64,000 nt of DNA, from the NCBI RefSeq assembly GCF_900188445.1, contig NZ_FZOR01000014.1, positions 62,001 through 126,000 on the forward strand, written 5' to 3'. Every line of letters begins with the position of its first letter. Within the stretch, counting starts at the first letter, position 1. Positions 1-7,381 of the stretch are shown here, piece after piece. The translations under genes were made by a program, and so were the position numbers. Source of the DNA: Actinomadura meyerae. GTDB lineage: Bacteria; Actinomycetota; Actinomycetes; Streptosporangiales; Streptosporangiaceae. The notes under the pieces are model-generated. The model saw only the letters and a list, made by a program, of their open reading frames with translations, did no database searches and was not told the origin of the DNA.

Positions 1-1
1 G

Positions 2-28
2 CCGCGGGACGAGTACCCCGGGCACTGA
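2..28 (+). CDS. possible C-terminal tail of an upstream gene (partial)
   Basis: A short open frame entering from the left edge ends in a TGA and reads PRDEYPGH before the stop. The next gene has its own ribosome binding site downstream, so this could be the tail of a gene outside the window. Only nine codons are visible, so the frame choice is weak and no function can be given. Confidence 0.3.
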   Translation, partial: PRDEYPGH

Positions 29-74
29 GCACCCCCTTTCGCAGACCCCCGGTTCGGCGAACGGAAGTGCCGCC

Positions 75-476
75 ATGCCCGAATACGCGCCCGCTGACCG
101 CCGTCCCCCTCGCTACCACCGGTCGGACGGGAGCCCGGCCACGGCGGAGGAGGCCCAGCGGCTGCTGCTGGACGTTCGGGGGCGCCTGCTCGCGCAGGAC
201 GTCATCCGCGTCGGCGCCGCCGTCGTGGTCGTCTCGACGTGGTTCACCGTGGTGGACCTCGGCATCGCCGCGAACGGCCGGCCGCTGCTGTGGCAGACGA
301 TCGTGTCCGATCACGCGATGCACGCCGACATCGGGCAGTACACGTCCCGGGAGAAGGCGGCGCGCGGCCACGCGGAGGCCGTTGCCATGATCTCCGGACG
401 GCTGCGCGGGCTGGTGGCCCGCGCGGCCATGGACGAGGTACGCCCCCAGCCGAGGACCCGACCCGCGCGGGCCTGA
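75..476 (+). CDS. hypothetical protein upstream of the conservon
   Basis: A 133-residue protein I do not recognise. A GGAAG ribosome binding site lies 7 bases before the ATG. The middle (about residues 43-65) is a hydrophobic stretch, VGAAVVVVSTWFTVVDLG, that could be one membrane segment or a buried strand; the ends are charged and Arg/Pro-rich. It lies upstream of, and in the same direction as, the Cvn operon, but 165 bases separate them and a short tandem repeat starts at its stop codon, so co-transcription is uncertain. It could be a small conservon-associated accessory protein; this is context only. Confidence 0.5.
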   Translation: MPEYAPADRRPPRYHRSDGSPATAEEAQRLLLDVRGRLLAQDVIRVGAAVVVVSTWFTVVDLGIAANGRPLLWQTIVSDHAMHADIGQYTSREKAARGHAEAVAMISGRLRGLVARAAMDEVRPQPRTRPARA

Positions 477-517
477 TCCGCGCGGATCTGATCCGCGCGG
501 ATCTGATCCGCGCGGGC
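473..517. repeat. three tandem copies of a 15-bp unit
   Basis: The unit CTGATCCGCGCGGAT is present twice exactly and once with the last two bases changed (GGC). The TGA stop of the preceding gene lies inside the first copy. Each unit contains the self-complementary ATCCGCGCGGAT, so the array could form alternative hairpins. It is probably replication slippage. Confidence 0.85.
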
Positions 518-641
518 CCGACCCCGCGAGGACCCCGACCCCGCACACGACGCGAGCACGACGACCCCGCTTCCCGTCCCGCATCCCCCACGACACGGGC
601 CCGGCGCACCCGGCCCGTCCCCGGCATGAGGTTGTGATCAG

Positions 642-3482
642 ATGGCCTCGAAGACACCCCGCGACGACGTCCCCGGCGGCGGCCCCCGGCGGAGGCGTCC
701 GATCCGCCTGCGGATCACGGCGCTGCTGCTGGTGCCGCTGGTGTCGCTCATCACCCTCTGGGCGTTCGCCGCGAACATCACGCTCGGCGACGCCTTCGAC
801 AAGTACGACTTCTCGACGACGTACGAGAAGATGGGCCTGCCCGGCATCTACCTGGTGAACCAGCTCCAGGCGGAACGTTCCCTCAGCGTCGTCGCGCTCG
901 TCTCCCGCGACGACGGGGCCAAGCAGAAGCTCGGCGCGCAGCGCGCCCGGGTCAGCGCGGTCGAGAAGTCCTTCCGCGGGACGGCGCTGTCGTCCGAGGC
1001 GCAGGACGCGGCGCAGCCCGACACGAAGAAGCGGCTCGCCGAGGCGATCAAGGCGCTGGACAGGCTGCCGCAGCTGCGCGGCAGGGTCGACTCCGGCCGG
1101 GCCGCGCCGCTCGACGTCATCAACTCCTACAGCACGATGCTCGACCAGGTCATCAGGGTCTTCGACGGCCTGGTGACGGTCAACGACGCCGCGATCCTCA
1201 CCCAGGGCCGCGCGCTGATCGGCATCGGCAACGCCCGCGCCTACATGCTGCGGCAGGACTCGCTCGTCACCGCCGCGATGGCGCGCAACGGCCGGTTCAC
1301 CGCCGCCGAGCACACCGCGTTCATCCAGTGGGCGGCGGAGGGCCGGCGCGAGTTCGAGGCCGGGCTCGCCGACCTCAACGACCGGATCCGCGGGCCGCTG
1401 AGCGCGCTCGCCGCGTCCGAGCAGTTCCAGCGGTACCGGGCCGCCGAGGCCGCGATCGTGGACGCGCGCGGCGACCGGCTGCCGTCCGAGGCGGCCGGCT
1501 GGCAGGCCACCACCCAGCTGCTGTCGCAGGCGTGGGCGCAGAAGGTCACCGAGGCGAGCCTCGCGCTCAACGAGATGGCCAAGCCGATCGGCGAGCGGAT
1601 CGTGCTGCGGCTCGTCCTCGCCGGCGGGTTCGGGCTGCTCGCGGTCGTCGCGTCGATCGTGCTGTCGCTGCTCGCCGCCCGCAGCCTGTCCCGCGAGCTG
1701 CGCGGGCTCCAGCGCGCCGCGCTGGACCTCGCCGACAACCGGCTGCCCGGCGTCGTCGCCCGGCTCCGGCGCGGCGAGGAGGTCGACGTGGACGCCGAGG
1801 CGCCACCGCTCGTCATCGGCAAGACCAAGGAGGTCGCGCGGGTCGGCGACGCGTTCACCAAGGTGCAGCGAACCGCGATCGACACCGCCGTCCGCGAGTC
1901 GTACCTGCGGCAGGGCATCAGCCGCGTGTTCCTCAACGTCGCCTGGCGCAGCCAGTCGCTGCTGCACCGCCAGCTCCGGATGCTGGACGAGATGGAGCGC
2001 GGCGCGTCCGACCCGAAGGCGCTGGAGGACCTGTTCCGGCTCGACCACCTCACCACCCGCATGCGGCGGCACGCCGAGGGCCTGGTCATCCTGTCCGGGA
2101 CGTCCCCGGGCCGGGGCTGGAGCCGGCCGGTGCACGTCGAGGACGTGCTCCGCGCCGCCGTCGCCGAGGTCGAGGACTACACCCGGGTCGAGGTCGTCGT
2201 GGTGTCCGGGCAGGCCGCGCTGATCGGCGAGGCCGTCGCCGACATCATCCACCTGCTCGCCGAGCTGATCGAGAACGCCACCGTGTTCTCGCCCGCGCCG
2301 ACCGAGGTGCTGGTGCGCGGCGAGATGGGCGCCAACGGGTTCGCCGTCGACGTCATCGACCGCGGCATCGGCCTCGACCAGTCCGAGCTGGACGCGCTGA
2401 ACCTGCGGCTGTCGCGGCCGCCGGAGTTCGACCTGGCCGTCACCGACCGGCTCGGGCTGTTCGTCGTCGCCCGGCTCGCCGGCCGGCACGGCATCAAGGT
2501 CGCGCTCCAGCCGTCGCTGTACGGGGGCGTCAGCGCGGTCGTGCTGATCCCGCGCGAGCTGATCGTGGACGTCGAGCAGCCCGAGGACGAGGACGGGGCC
2601 GCCGCGCCCGGCGCCGACGTCCCGGTCGCCGGGGGCGCCGCGCGCAACGGGCACGCGCCGCTGAACGGATCGACGCGCCAGTGGCCCACGCCGCCGTCCG
2701 CGTCGTCGTCCACGGCGATGCTGAACGCGCCGGTGCACGACGCGCCGCCCGTCCAGGACGCCCCGCCCGCTCGCGAGGCGCCGAGCTACGACCCGGCGCC
2801 GACCTACGAGGAGACGCCCGGCTACGAGGCGCCCGGCCACCAGGCGACCGGCTACGAGGCGACCGGCTACGAGGCGCCCTCCTACGAGGCGCCCGGCTAC
2901 GACCCGGCGCCGGGCTACGAGAGCGCGGCACCCGATACCCCGGCGTCCCTGGAGGACGGGCCGGCTCCCGGCGCGACGGTGGGGTTCAACGCCTACGACG
3001 GAACCGAGCCCCCGACGTCGTACGGCACCCCACCGTCGTACGGGACGCCCGGTCCGCCGCCCGCGTTCGACGCCACGCGACCGTTCCAGGCCGCGGGGCC
3101 GCGCCTCCCCGCCTACGGCCACGACCCCTACGCCGGGGCCGGCCGCCGCTACGAGGCCCCCGCGTCCTTCGGGGACGGGCAGCCGGCCGGTGACGGCCAG
3201 GCGTTCGGCGAGGGGCAGGCGTTCGGCGAGTCCTACGTCCAGGCGGGCGGCGGGCGCGCCCCGCTGCCGCGCCGGGTGCGGGGCGGCAACCTGGCGCCGC
3301 AGCTGCGCGACCAGGACGGCTTCGACGAGCCGCCCGCCGCGCCGCCCGAGGACGCGCTCGCGGCCTGGGAGGAGCGCTCGGCGGAGGCGTCGCGTGACCT
3401 GTTCGCCTCCCTGCAGGCCGGCTGGCTGCGGGGCAGGGACGAGGACGAAGGACCGGCCGACGGCATGGAGGGAAGATCATGA
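642..3482 (+). CDS. cvnA: CvnA-type nitrate/nitrite-sensing (NIT) histidine-kinase-like protein
   Basis: Membrane sensor of a conservon, the actinobacterial GTPase signalling module (946 aa). A first membrane segment lies near residues 24-46, followed by a helical extracytoplasmic NIT-type sensor region to about 315. A second membrane segment (about 322-345) leads into a HAMP-like linker. A helical region containing NVAWRSQSLLHRQLRMLDE precedes a GHKL ATPase fold with ELIENATVFSP (near 540) and DRGIGLD. No canonical phospho-accepting H-box is visible, which is usual for CvnA. The C-terminal 280 residues are low complexity, with a Tyr-rich YEAPG/YEATG repeat near 712-773. The stop overlaps the cvnB start (ATGA), so the two are translationally coupled. 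It most likely reports an unknown extracellular signal to CvnB-D. Confidence 0.9.
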   Translation: MASKTPRDDVPGGGPRRRRPIRLRITALLLVPLVSLITLWAFAANITLGDAFDKYDFSTTYEKMGLPGIYLVNQLQAERSLSVVALVSRDDGAKQKLGAQRARVSAVEKSFRGTALSSEAQDAAQPDTKKRLAEAIKALDRLPQLRGRVDSGRAAPLDVINSYSTMLDQVIRVFDGLVTVNDAAILTQGRALIGIGNARAYMLRQDSLVTAAMARNGRFTAAEHTAFIQWAAEGRREFEAGLADLNDRIRGPLSALAASEQFQRYRAAEAAIVDARGDRLPSEAAGWQATTQLLSQAWAQKVTEASLALNEMAKPIGERIVLRLVLAGGFGLLAVVASIVLSLLAARSLSRELRGLQRAALDLADNRLPGVVARLRRGEEVDVDAEAPPLVIGKTKEVARVGDAFTKVQRTAIDTAVRESYLRQGISRVFLNVAWRSQSLLHRQLRMLDEMERGASDPKALEDLFRLDHLTTRMRRHAEGLVILSGTSPGRGWSRPVHVEDVLRAAVAEVEDYTRVEVVVVSGQAALIGEAVADIIHLLAELIENATVFSPAPTEVLVRGEMGANGFAVDVIDRGIGLDQSELDALNLRLSRPPEFDLAVTDRLGLFVVARLAGRHGIKVALQPSLYGGVSAVVLIPRELIVDVEQPEDEDGAAAPGADVPVAGGAARNGHAPLNGSTRQWPTPPSASSSTAMLNAPVHDAPPVQDAPPAREAPSYDPAPTYEETPGYEAPGHQATGYEATGYEAPSYEAPGYDPAPGYESAAPDTPASLEDGPAPGATVGFNAYDGTEPPTSYGTPPSYGTPGPPPAFDATRPFQAAGPRLPAYGHDPYAGAGRRYEAPASFGDGQPAGDGQAFGEGQAFGESYVQAGGGRAPLPRRVRGGNLAPQLRDQDGFDEPPAAPPEDALAAWEERSAEASRDLFASLQAGWLRGRDEDEGPADGMEGRS

Positions 3483-3898
3483 CCCAGCAGGGAGTCGCCG
3501 CCGAGCTCAACTTCCTCCTCGACGACCTCATCGACCGGGTGCCGCAGATCCGCAAGGTCGTGGTGCTGTCCCGGGACGGGCTCGTCATGGGCAAGTCGCG
3601 CGGCGTCGGCCGCGAGGACGGCGAGTACCTCGCGGCGCTCGCCGCCGGATTCCACAGCCTCGCGATCGGCGCCAAGCCGCAGCTGGAGTCCGGCGAGATC
3701 CGGCAGACGCTCATCGAGATGGACCAGGGCCTGTTCTTCGTGGTGCCCGCCGGGGCCAACAGCTGCCTCGCGCTGCTCAGCGAGGTCGGCGCGAACGCGG
3801 GCCTCGTCGCCTACGAGATGACGATGCTGGTCAAGCGCGTCGGGAGGCAGCTGTCCACCGGACTCAGGCAGGGCGCCGCCGGCCCCGGACCCAGGTGA
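3479..3898 (+). CDS. cvnB: CvnB roadblock/LC7 domain protein
   Basis: A 139-residue Roadblock/LC7 fold protein, second member of the conservon. It has the family signatures FLLDDLIDRVPQIRKVVVLSRDGL at the start, then GEYLAALAAGFHSLA and GQGLFFVVPAG-like strands. Roadblock proteins typically dimerise and act on small GTPases of the MglA/CvnD kind as GAP-like or scaffold partners. The ATG overlaps the cvnA stop by four bases, and cvnC begins 6 bases after its stop. Length matches the family (about 130-140 aa). Nothing unusual. Confidence 0.92.
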   Translation: MTQQGVAAELNFLLDDLIDRVPQIRKVVVLSRDGLVMGKSRGVGREDGEYLAALAAGFHSLAIGAKPQLESGEIRQTLIEMDQGLFFVVPAGANSCLALLSEVGANAGLVAYEMTMLVKRVGRQLSTGLRQGAAGPGPR

Positions 3899-3904
3899 CC
3901 CGCC

Positions 3905-4351
3905 ATGGACCCCAGTGACGTGCCCGGAGCTCCCCGGGGTCCCGGGCGGGAGTGGGGCCGGGAGCGGTGGCTCGACGCCGCCGCCGGACCCATCGTCCGC
4001 CCCTACGCGGTCACGCGCGGCCGGACCCGGCCGACCGGCGAGCCGCTCGACATCGTGGCGATCCTCGTCGCGACCGGGCGGCGGCCGGCCGAGCCGGGCC
4101 GGCTGTCGCGCCAGCAGCGCCGGCTGCTCGCGCTGTGCCGCCGCCCGCACGCCCTCGCCGACCTCGCCTCGGATCTGAACCTGCCGCTCGGCGTGATCCG
4201 GGTGCTGGCCGGCGACCTGATCGACTCGGGCCTCGTGGACGTCCAGCGGTGGTCCACGCCGTCCTCGCCGACCGGGCAGCCGGCGGCGGTCCCTCCGCAC
4301 ACCGACCAGAACCTGCTCAGGATGGTGCTCGATGAACTCCGTGCACTCTGA
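3905..4351 (+). CDS. cvnC: CvnC DUF742 protein
   Basis: Third conservon component, a DUF742 protein (148 aa). The family core is seen as VRPYAVTRGRTRP, then LDIVAILVATG and a helix-turn-helix-like end, RRLLALCRRPHALADLASDLNLPLGVIRVLAGDLIDSGLV. The latter is the typical winged-helix part. Its final 20 bases overlap the beginning of cvnD in another frame, a normal arrangement in conservons. Its biochemical role is unproven; an association with the CvnA kinase and CvnD is assumed from family work. Confidence 0.9.
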   Translation: MDPSDVPGAPRGPGREWGRERWLDAAAGPIVRPYAVTRGRTRPTGEPLDIVAILVATGRRPAEPGRLSRQQRRLLALCRRPHALADLASDLNLPLGVIRVLAGDLIDSGLVDVQRWSTPSSPTGQPAAVPPHTDQNLLRMVLDELRAL

Positions 4352-4967
4352 TTCGCCGCCCCCCGCCGCCGCCGAACCCGCCGACGACCGGGAGGACGGC
4401 CCCCGCGTCGCCCTGAAGATCCTCGTCGCCGGCGGGTTCGGCGTCGGCAAGACGACGCTGGTGGGCGCGGTCAGCGAGATCCGGCCGCTGCGCACCGAGG
4501 AGGCGCTGACCGACGCGAGCGTCGGCGTCGACGACCTCGACGGCGTCGCCGCCAAGACCACCACGACGGTGGCGATGGACTTCGGCCGCATCACCCTGCG
4601 CGACGGCGTCGCGATCTACCTGTTCGGGACGCCGGGCCAGGAGCGGTTCTGGTTCATGTGGAACGAGCTGTCCCGCGGCGCGCTGGGCGCGGTCGTCCTC
4701 GCCGACACGCGCCGGCTGATGGCGAGCTTCGCCTCGATCGACTACTTCGAGCGGAAGGGCACCCCGTTCGTCGTCGCCGTCAACTGCTTCGACGACGCCG
4801 ACCGGTACGACCCGGCGGAGATCCAGACGGCCCTCGACATCGACCCGCACGTGCCCGTCCTGCTGTGCGACGCGCGCCGGACGGTGTCGGCGAAGCAGGT
4901 GCTGGTGTCGCTGGTCGAGCACGCGCTGCGGCTCGCCGGCGGGGCGAGCCCCCGCCGGACCGGGTAG
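4332..4967 (+). CDS. cvnD: CvnD small Ras-like GTPase
   Basis: Small GTPase of the conservon (211 aa), the presumed output of the module. The P-loop GGFGVGKTT lies near residues 35-43, the switch region carries TTTTVAMDFG, and the G3 region reads LFGTPGQERFWFMW, as in the CvnD/MglA-like group. The G4 specificity motif is NCFD (VAVNCFDDAD), a variant of NKxD that is usual for CvnD proteins. It starts within cvnC and is the last gene of the operon. Its stop lies in the first copy of a 17-bp tandem repeat, and the next gene is convergent. Confidence 0.93.
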   Translation: MNSVHSDSPPPAAAEPADDREDGPRVALKILVAGGFGVGKTTLVGAVSEIRPLRTEEALTDASVGVDDLDGVAAKTTTTVAMDFGRITLRDGVAIYLFGTPGQERFWFMWNELSRGALGAVVLADTRRLMASFASIDYFERKGTPFVVAVNCFDDADRYDPAEIQTALDIDPHVPVLLCDARRTVSAKQVLVSLVEHALRLAGGASPRRTG

Positions 4968-5002
4968 CCCGCCGGACCGGGTGGCCCCGCCGGGCCGGGT
5001 GG
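4952..5002. repeat. three tandem copies of a 17-bp unit at the end of cvnD
   Basis: The unit CCGCCGGACCGGGTRGC occurs twice (4952-4968, 4969-4985) with one change. A third diverged copy, CCCGCCGGGCCGGGTGG, follows at 4986-5002. The cvnD TAG stop is in the first copy. No hairpin with a U-tract is seen, so this is a slippage repeat rather than a clear terminator. Confidence 0.75.
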
Positions 5003-5009
5003 TCCGCCG

Positions 5010-5504
5010 CTACTCCGCGTCGTCCTCCTCGGGGGACGGCGGGCCCATGACGATCTCGTCCACCCCGACGTCGTGGCCGTCCGCGCATCTGACCTGCGCC
5101 GTGACGCGCTCGCCGCAGTGACGGTGGGTCAGCATGACCTGGCGCCCCTCCTCGTGGGGCAGGTAGGTCTCGCCCCATTCCATGAGGCTGACGAGGGTGG
5201 GCGCGAGGTCCAGGCCCATCTTCGTCAGGTGGTACTCGTAGCGCGTGCGCTGGCCGGGCTCCTGGTACGGCTCCCGGGTGAGCAGCCCCGCCTTGACGAG
5301 GTGGCGCAGGCGGGCGGTGACGGCCGACTCGGTCATGCCGAGGTTGCGCACGAAGTCGCCGAAACGATTGGTCCCGAAGAACGCCTCGCTCAGCACGAGC
5401 ACCGCCGACGGCGGGCCGAGCGCGGCGAGGGTCCGGGCGACCGGGCAGTTCTGCATCGACCACGCGTCGCGGTCCGCGAAGTGCCCCTCAAGTGCGATTG
5501 TCAC
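5010..5504 (-). CDS. HxlR-family transcriptional regulator
   Basis: Winged-helix HxlR regulator, 164 aa from the chosen start. The family core begins with NCPVARTLAALG, continues through FFGTNRFGDFVRNLGMTESAVTARLRHLVKAGLL (recognition helix and wing) and ends in YHLTKMGLDLAPTLVSLMEWG. The tail carries extra Cys/His residues (HRHCGE, RCADGHD). A TATAGT -10 box lies six bases before GTG 5504, which fits a leaderless transcript; the upstream TTG (5540) lies inside the -35/operator and was rejected. It is divergent from the efflux gene, with two matching 24-bp operators between them, so it most likely controls that gene and itself. HxlR proteins often answer quinones, aldehydes or antibiotics; the ligand here is unknown. 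Confidence 0.85.
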   Translation of the reverse strand: MTIALEGHFADRDAWSMQNCPVARTLAALGPPSAVLVLSEAFFGTNRFGDFVRNLGMTESAVTARLRHLVKAGLLTREPYQEPGQRTRYEYHLTKMGLDLAPTLVSLMEWGETYLPHEEGRQVMLTHRHCGERVTAQVRCADGHDVGVDEIVMGPPSPEEDDAE

Positions 5505-5510
5505 CCCTCC

Positions 5511-5540
5511 ACTATAAACCTGCTGACTTCGCTTGACCAA
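5511..5540 (-). promoter_or_regulatory. promoter of the HxlR gene, probably leaderless
   Basis: On the minus strand TTGGTC, an 18-base spacer and TATAGT are followed after six bases by the GTG start. A transcript beginning at the G of GTG would have no leader. The 24-bp operator at 5523-5546 covers the -35 and most of the spacer, which suits repression. Confidence 0.55.
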
Positions 5541-5546
5541 AGTCAG
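5523..5546. promoter_or_regulatory. operator 1, 24-bp inverted repeat
   Basis: CTGACTT and AAGTCAG arms are separated by 10 bases. A second copy with the same 24-bp length follows at 5564-5587, with centres 41 bp apart. It lies between two divergent genes, so it is a probable HxlR dimer site. Confidence 0.75.
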
Positions 5547-5561
5547 GTCGGGCGCTAGCGT
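5533..5561 (+). promoter_or_regulatory. promoter of the DHA2 efflux gene, probably leaderless
   Basis: TTGACC, 17 bases, TAGCGT, then eight bases to the ATG at 5570. The spacing predicts a transcript starting at or next to the start codon. The -35 overlaps operator 1, and operator 2 covers the start codon. Confidence 0.5.
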
Positions 5562-5563
5562 CC

Positions 5564-5587
5564 CTGACTATGGTGAAACAAAGTCAG
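5564..5587. promoter_or_regulatory. operator 2, 24-bp inverted repeat across the efflux start codon
   Basis: CTGACT and AGTCAG arms are set 12 bases apart, giving the same overall 24-bp length as operator 1. The ATG at 5570 is inside the repeat, so bound repressor would block initiation of a leaderless transcript. Confidence 0.75.
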
Positions 5588-6988
5588 GTACGCACCGGTC
5601 CCGTCCTCGCGGTGCTCTCCGTCGCCTCCTTCATGGCGGGCCTCGACCTGTTCATCGTCAACGTGGCCTTCGACGACATCGGCCGCGACTTCGCCGGCAC
5701 CGCCATGGCCGACCTGTCCTGGGTGCTCAACGGCTACGCGATCGTGTTCGCCGCACTGCTCGTCCCGCTCGGCCGGCTCGCCGACCGGTACGGGCGCAAG
5801 GCCGGGCTCCTCCTCGGCCTGACCGTCTTCACCGCCGCCTCCCAGGCGTGCGCCGCCGCCCCCGACCTCTGGTGGCTCGTCGGCTTCCGCGTGCTCCAGG
5901 CCGCCGGCGCCGCCGCCCTCATCCCCACCAGCCTCGGCCTGCTGCTCTCGGCGTTCCCGCCCGCCCGGCGCGGCGGCGCCGTGCGGATCTGGTCCGCCGC
6001 CTCCGCGCTCGCCGCCGCGGCCGGACCCGCCGTCGGCGGCGTCCTGGTCGACATCTCCTGGCGCTGGGTGTTCGAGGTCAACGTCCCCATCGGCATCGCC
6101 GCGGTGCTGCTCGCCGCGCGGCTCGTCCCCGACAGCCGCGAAGGCACCACCGCCCGCGTCCCCGACCTGCCCGGCACCGCCGTGCTGACCGCCGCCGTCG
6201 CCCTCCTCGCCCTCGGCCTGGTGAAGATCAACGACTGGCCCGCCGAGCACACCGTCCTCGCCGTCGGCGCCGCCCTGCTCGGCCTCGCCTGGTTCTTCGT
6301 GCGCTCGCTCCGGCACCCCGCCCCGGTGATCGAACCCGCCCTCCTCGCCGTCCGCACCTTCTTCTGGTCGAACGCCGCCGTCCTGCTCTTCACCGTCGCG
6401 TTCGCCGCCAACCTCCTGCTCGGCGTGCTGTGGATGCAGCAGGTCTGGCACTACTCGCCCATCAGGACCGGGCTCGCCGTCGCGCCCGGCCCCCTGATGG
6501 TCCCCGTCATGGCGCTCATCGCCGGCCGCCTGGCCGCCCGCGTCCCCGTCGGTCTGATCACCGCCGCCGGGTGCATGCTGTGCGGGTTCGGCGTCGCCAT
6601 GATCGCGATGAGCCTCGGCCCGGCACCGGCCTACGCCACGGAACTGCTGCCGGGCTGGCTCATCGGCGGGATCGGCGTCGGCCTCGCCCTCCCCACCATC
6701 CTGTCCGCCGCCGCCGTCGACCTGCCGCCGCACCGCTACGCCACCGGCAGCGCCGTCGTGAACATGAGCCGCCAGATCGGCACCGTCCTCGGCGTCAGCC
6801 TCGCCGTCGCCGCCCTCGGCACCCCCCGCGGCTGGCCCGAAGCCCACACCGCCTACACCAACGCCTGGCTGATGGTCGGCGGGTTCATGGTGATCGCAGC
6901 GATCGCCGCCCTTGGCATGACCCCGCGCAGGCCACGGCCCTCCACCACCGTCCCCGAGCCAGAGAAGGAAGTGGTCGCCGGCACCTAA
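5570..6988 (+). CDS. DHA2-type (14-TM) MFS drug efflux transporter
   Basis: Proton-driven multidrug exporter of the EmrB/QacA group, 472 aa. The first helix has the DHA2 sequence FMAGLDLFIVNVAFDDIG. The conserved loop-2 motif appears as PLGRLADRYGRKAGLLLG, and motif C is represented by ALAAAAGPAVGGVLVD. Length and hydrophobic periodicity fit 14 membrane segments. The start is fixed by the promoter position and by the operator covering the ATG. Under probable HxlR control, it is likely a substrate-inducible pump. A very strong terminator follows about 90 bases after the stop. Confidence 0.93.
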   Translation: MVKQSQVRTGPVLAVLSVASFMAGLDLFIVNVAFDDIGRDFAGTAMADLSWVLNGYAIVFAALLVPLGRLADRYGRKAGLLLGLTVFTAASQACAAAPDLWWLVGFRVLQAAGAAALIPTSLGLLLSAFPPARRGGAVRIWSAASALAAAAGPAVGGVLVDISWRWVFEVNVPIGIAAVLLAARLVPDSREGTTARVPDLPGTAVLTAAVALLALGLVKINDWPAEHTVLAVGAALLGLAWFFVRSLRHPAPVIEPALLAVRTFFWSNAAVLLFTVAFAANLLLGVLWMQQVWHYSPIRTGLAVAPGPLMVPVMALIAGRLAARVPVGLITAAGCMLCGFGVAMIAMSLGPAPAYATELLPGWLIGGIGVGLALPTILSAAAVDLPPHRYATGSAVVNMSRQIGTVLGVSLAVAALGTPRGWPEAHTAYTNAWLMVGGFMVIAAIAALGMTPRRPRPSTTVPEPEKEVVAGT

Positions 6989-7077
6989 CCCCCGCCTTGC
7001 AGAGAACCGCAGAACCCGGGCATCGGACGAAGCCTTGACCCGGACCGGAAGGCCCGGTTCGCCCGACCGCCCGACAC

Positions 7078-7125
7078 ACAGCAGGCACCTCAATCCGGAT
7101 GAGGTGCCTGCTGTATTTATTGTTC
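7078..7125 (+). terminator. strong intrinsic terminator after the efflux gene
   Basis: A perfect 15-bp inverted repeat (ACAGCAGGCACCTCA at 7078-7092 against 7100-7114) has a 7-base loop. It is followed by the AT-rich ATTTATTGTT. This is the classic Rho-independent form, rare at this clarity in such a GC-rich genome. Confidence 0.92.
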
Positions 7126-7264
7126 TGCCCTTGGCGGTCGGGCCCTGGGGGCCCTCCCTTCGGCGGGCAGAACGTGCGATTGCTGCATCGCTTCGGCTCG
7201 CCTTGCGGCTCGCTTCGCGATCAGGTTCTTTGCTTCGCTCGAACCTGCCTTCGGACGCAATCGC
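7122..7264. other. non-coding stretch with nested hairpins and a three-way junction
   Basis: No supported gene lies in 6989-7381. After the terminator, GTTCTGCCC (7122-7130) pairs exactly with GGGCAGAAC (7165-7173) around an inner GGGCCC hairpin. Then GCGATTGC (7176-7183) pairs with GCAATCGC (7257-7264), extendable by three pairs past a one-base bulge. This outer stem encloses two inner hairpins: ATCGC/GCGAT (7187-7221) and CAGGTTC/GAACCTG (7222-7247). The layout is a three-way junction. It could be a structured RNA, a repeated intergenic element or a DNA secondary-structure site; the sequence alone does not decide. Confidence 0.6.
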
Positions 7265-7289
7265 GACGGTTTCGGTTGTCGCGGGGCTG

Positions 7290-7381
7290 AGGTGGTGGCT
7301 GGGGTTGGTGGTCCACCTTTTCTGGCGGTGGTTGGGGTGGGGTGGTGGCTGGGCTGGAGTGGGGCGCTGGAAGGTAAGGGG
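7290..7381. other. G-rich intergenic tract
   Basis: The plus strand carries runs such as GGTGGTGGCTGGGG and GGGGTGGGGTGGTGG just before the stop of the convergent gene at 7382. The run pattern could form G-quadruplexes. No open frame with coding character was seen. Confidence 0.5.

Noticed and set aside
1328..3193. Long Arg/Gly/Pro-rich frames overlapping cvnA and many other genes
   Set aside because: Typical shadow frames of GC-rich coding sequence, with no recognisable domains.
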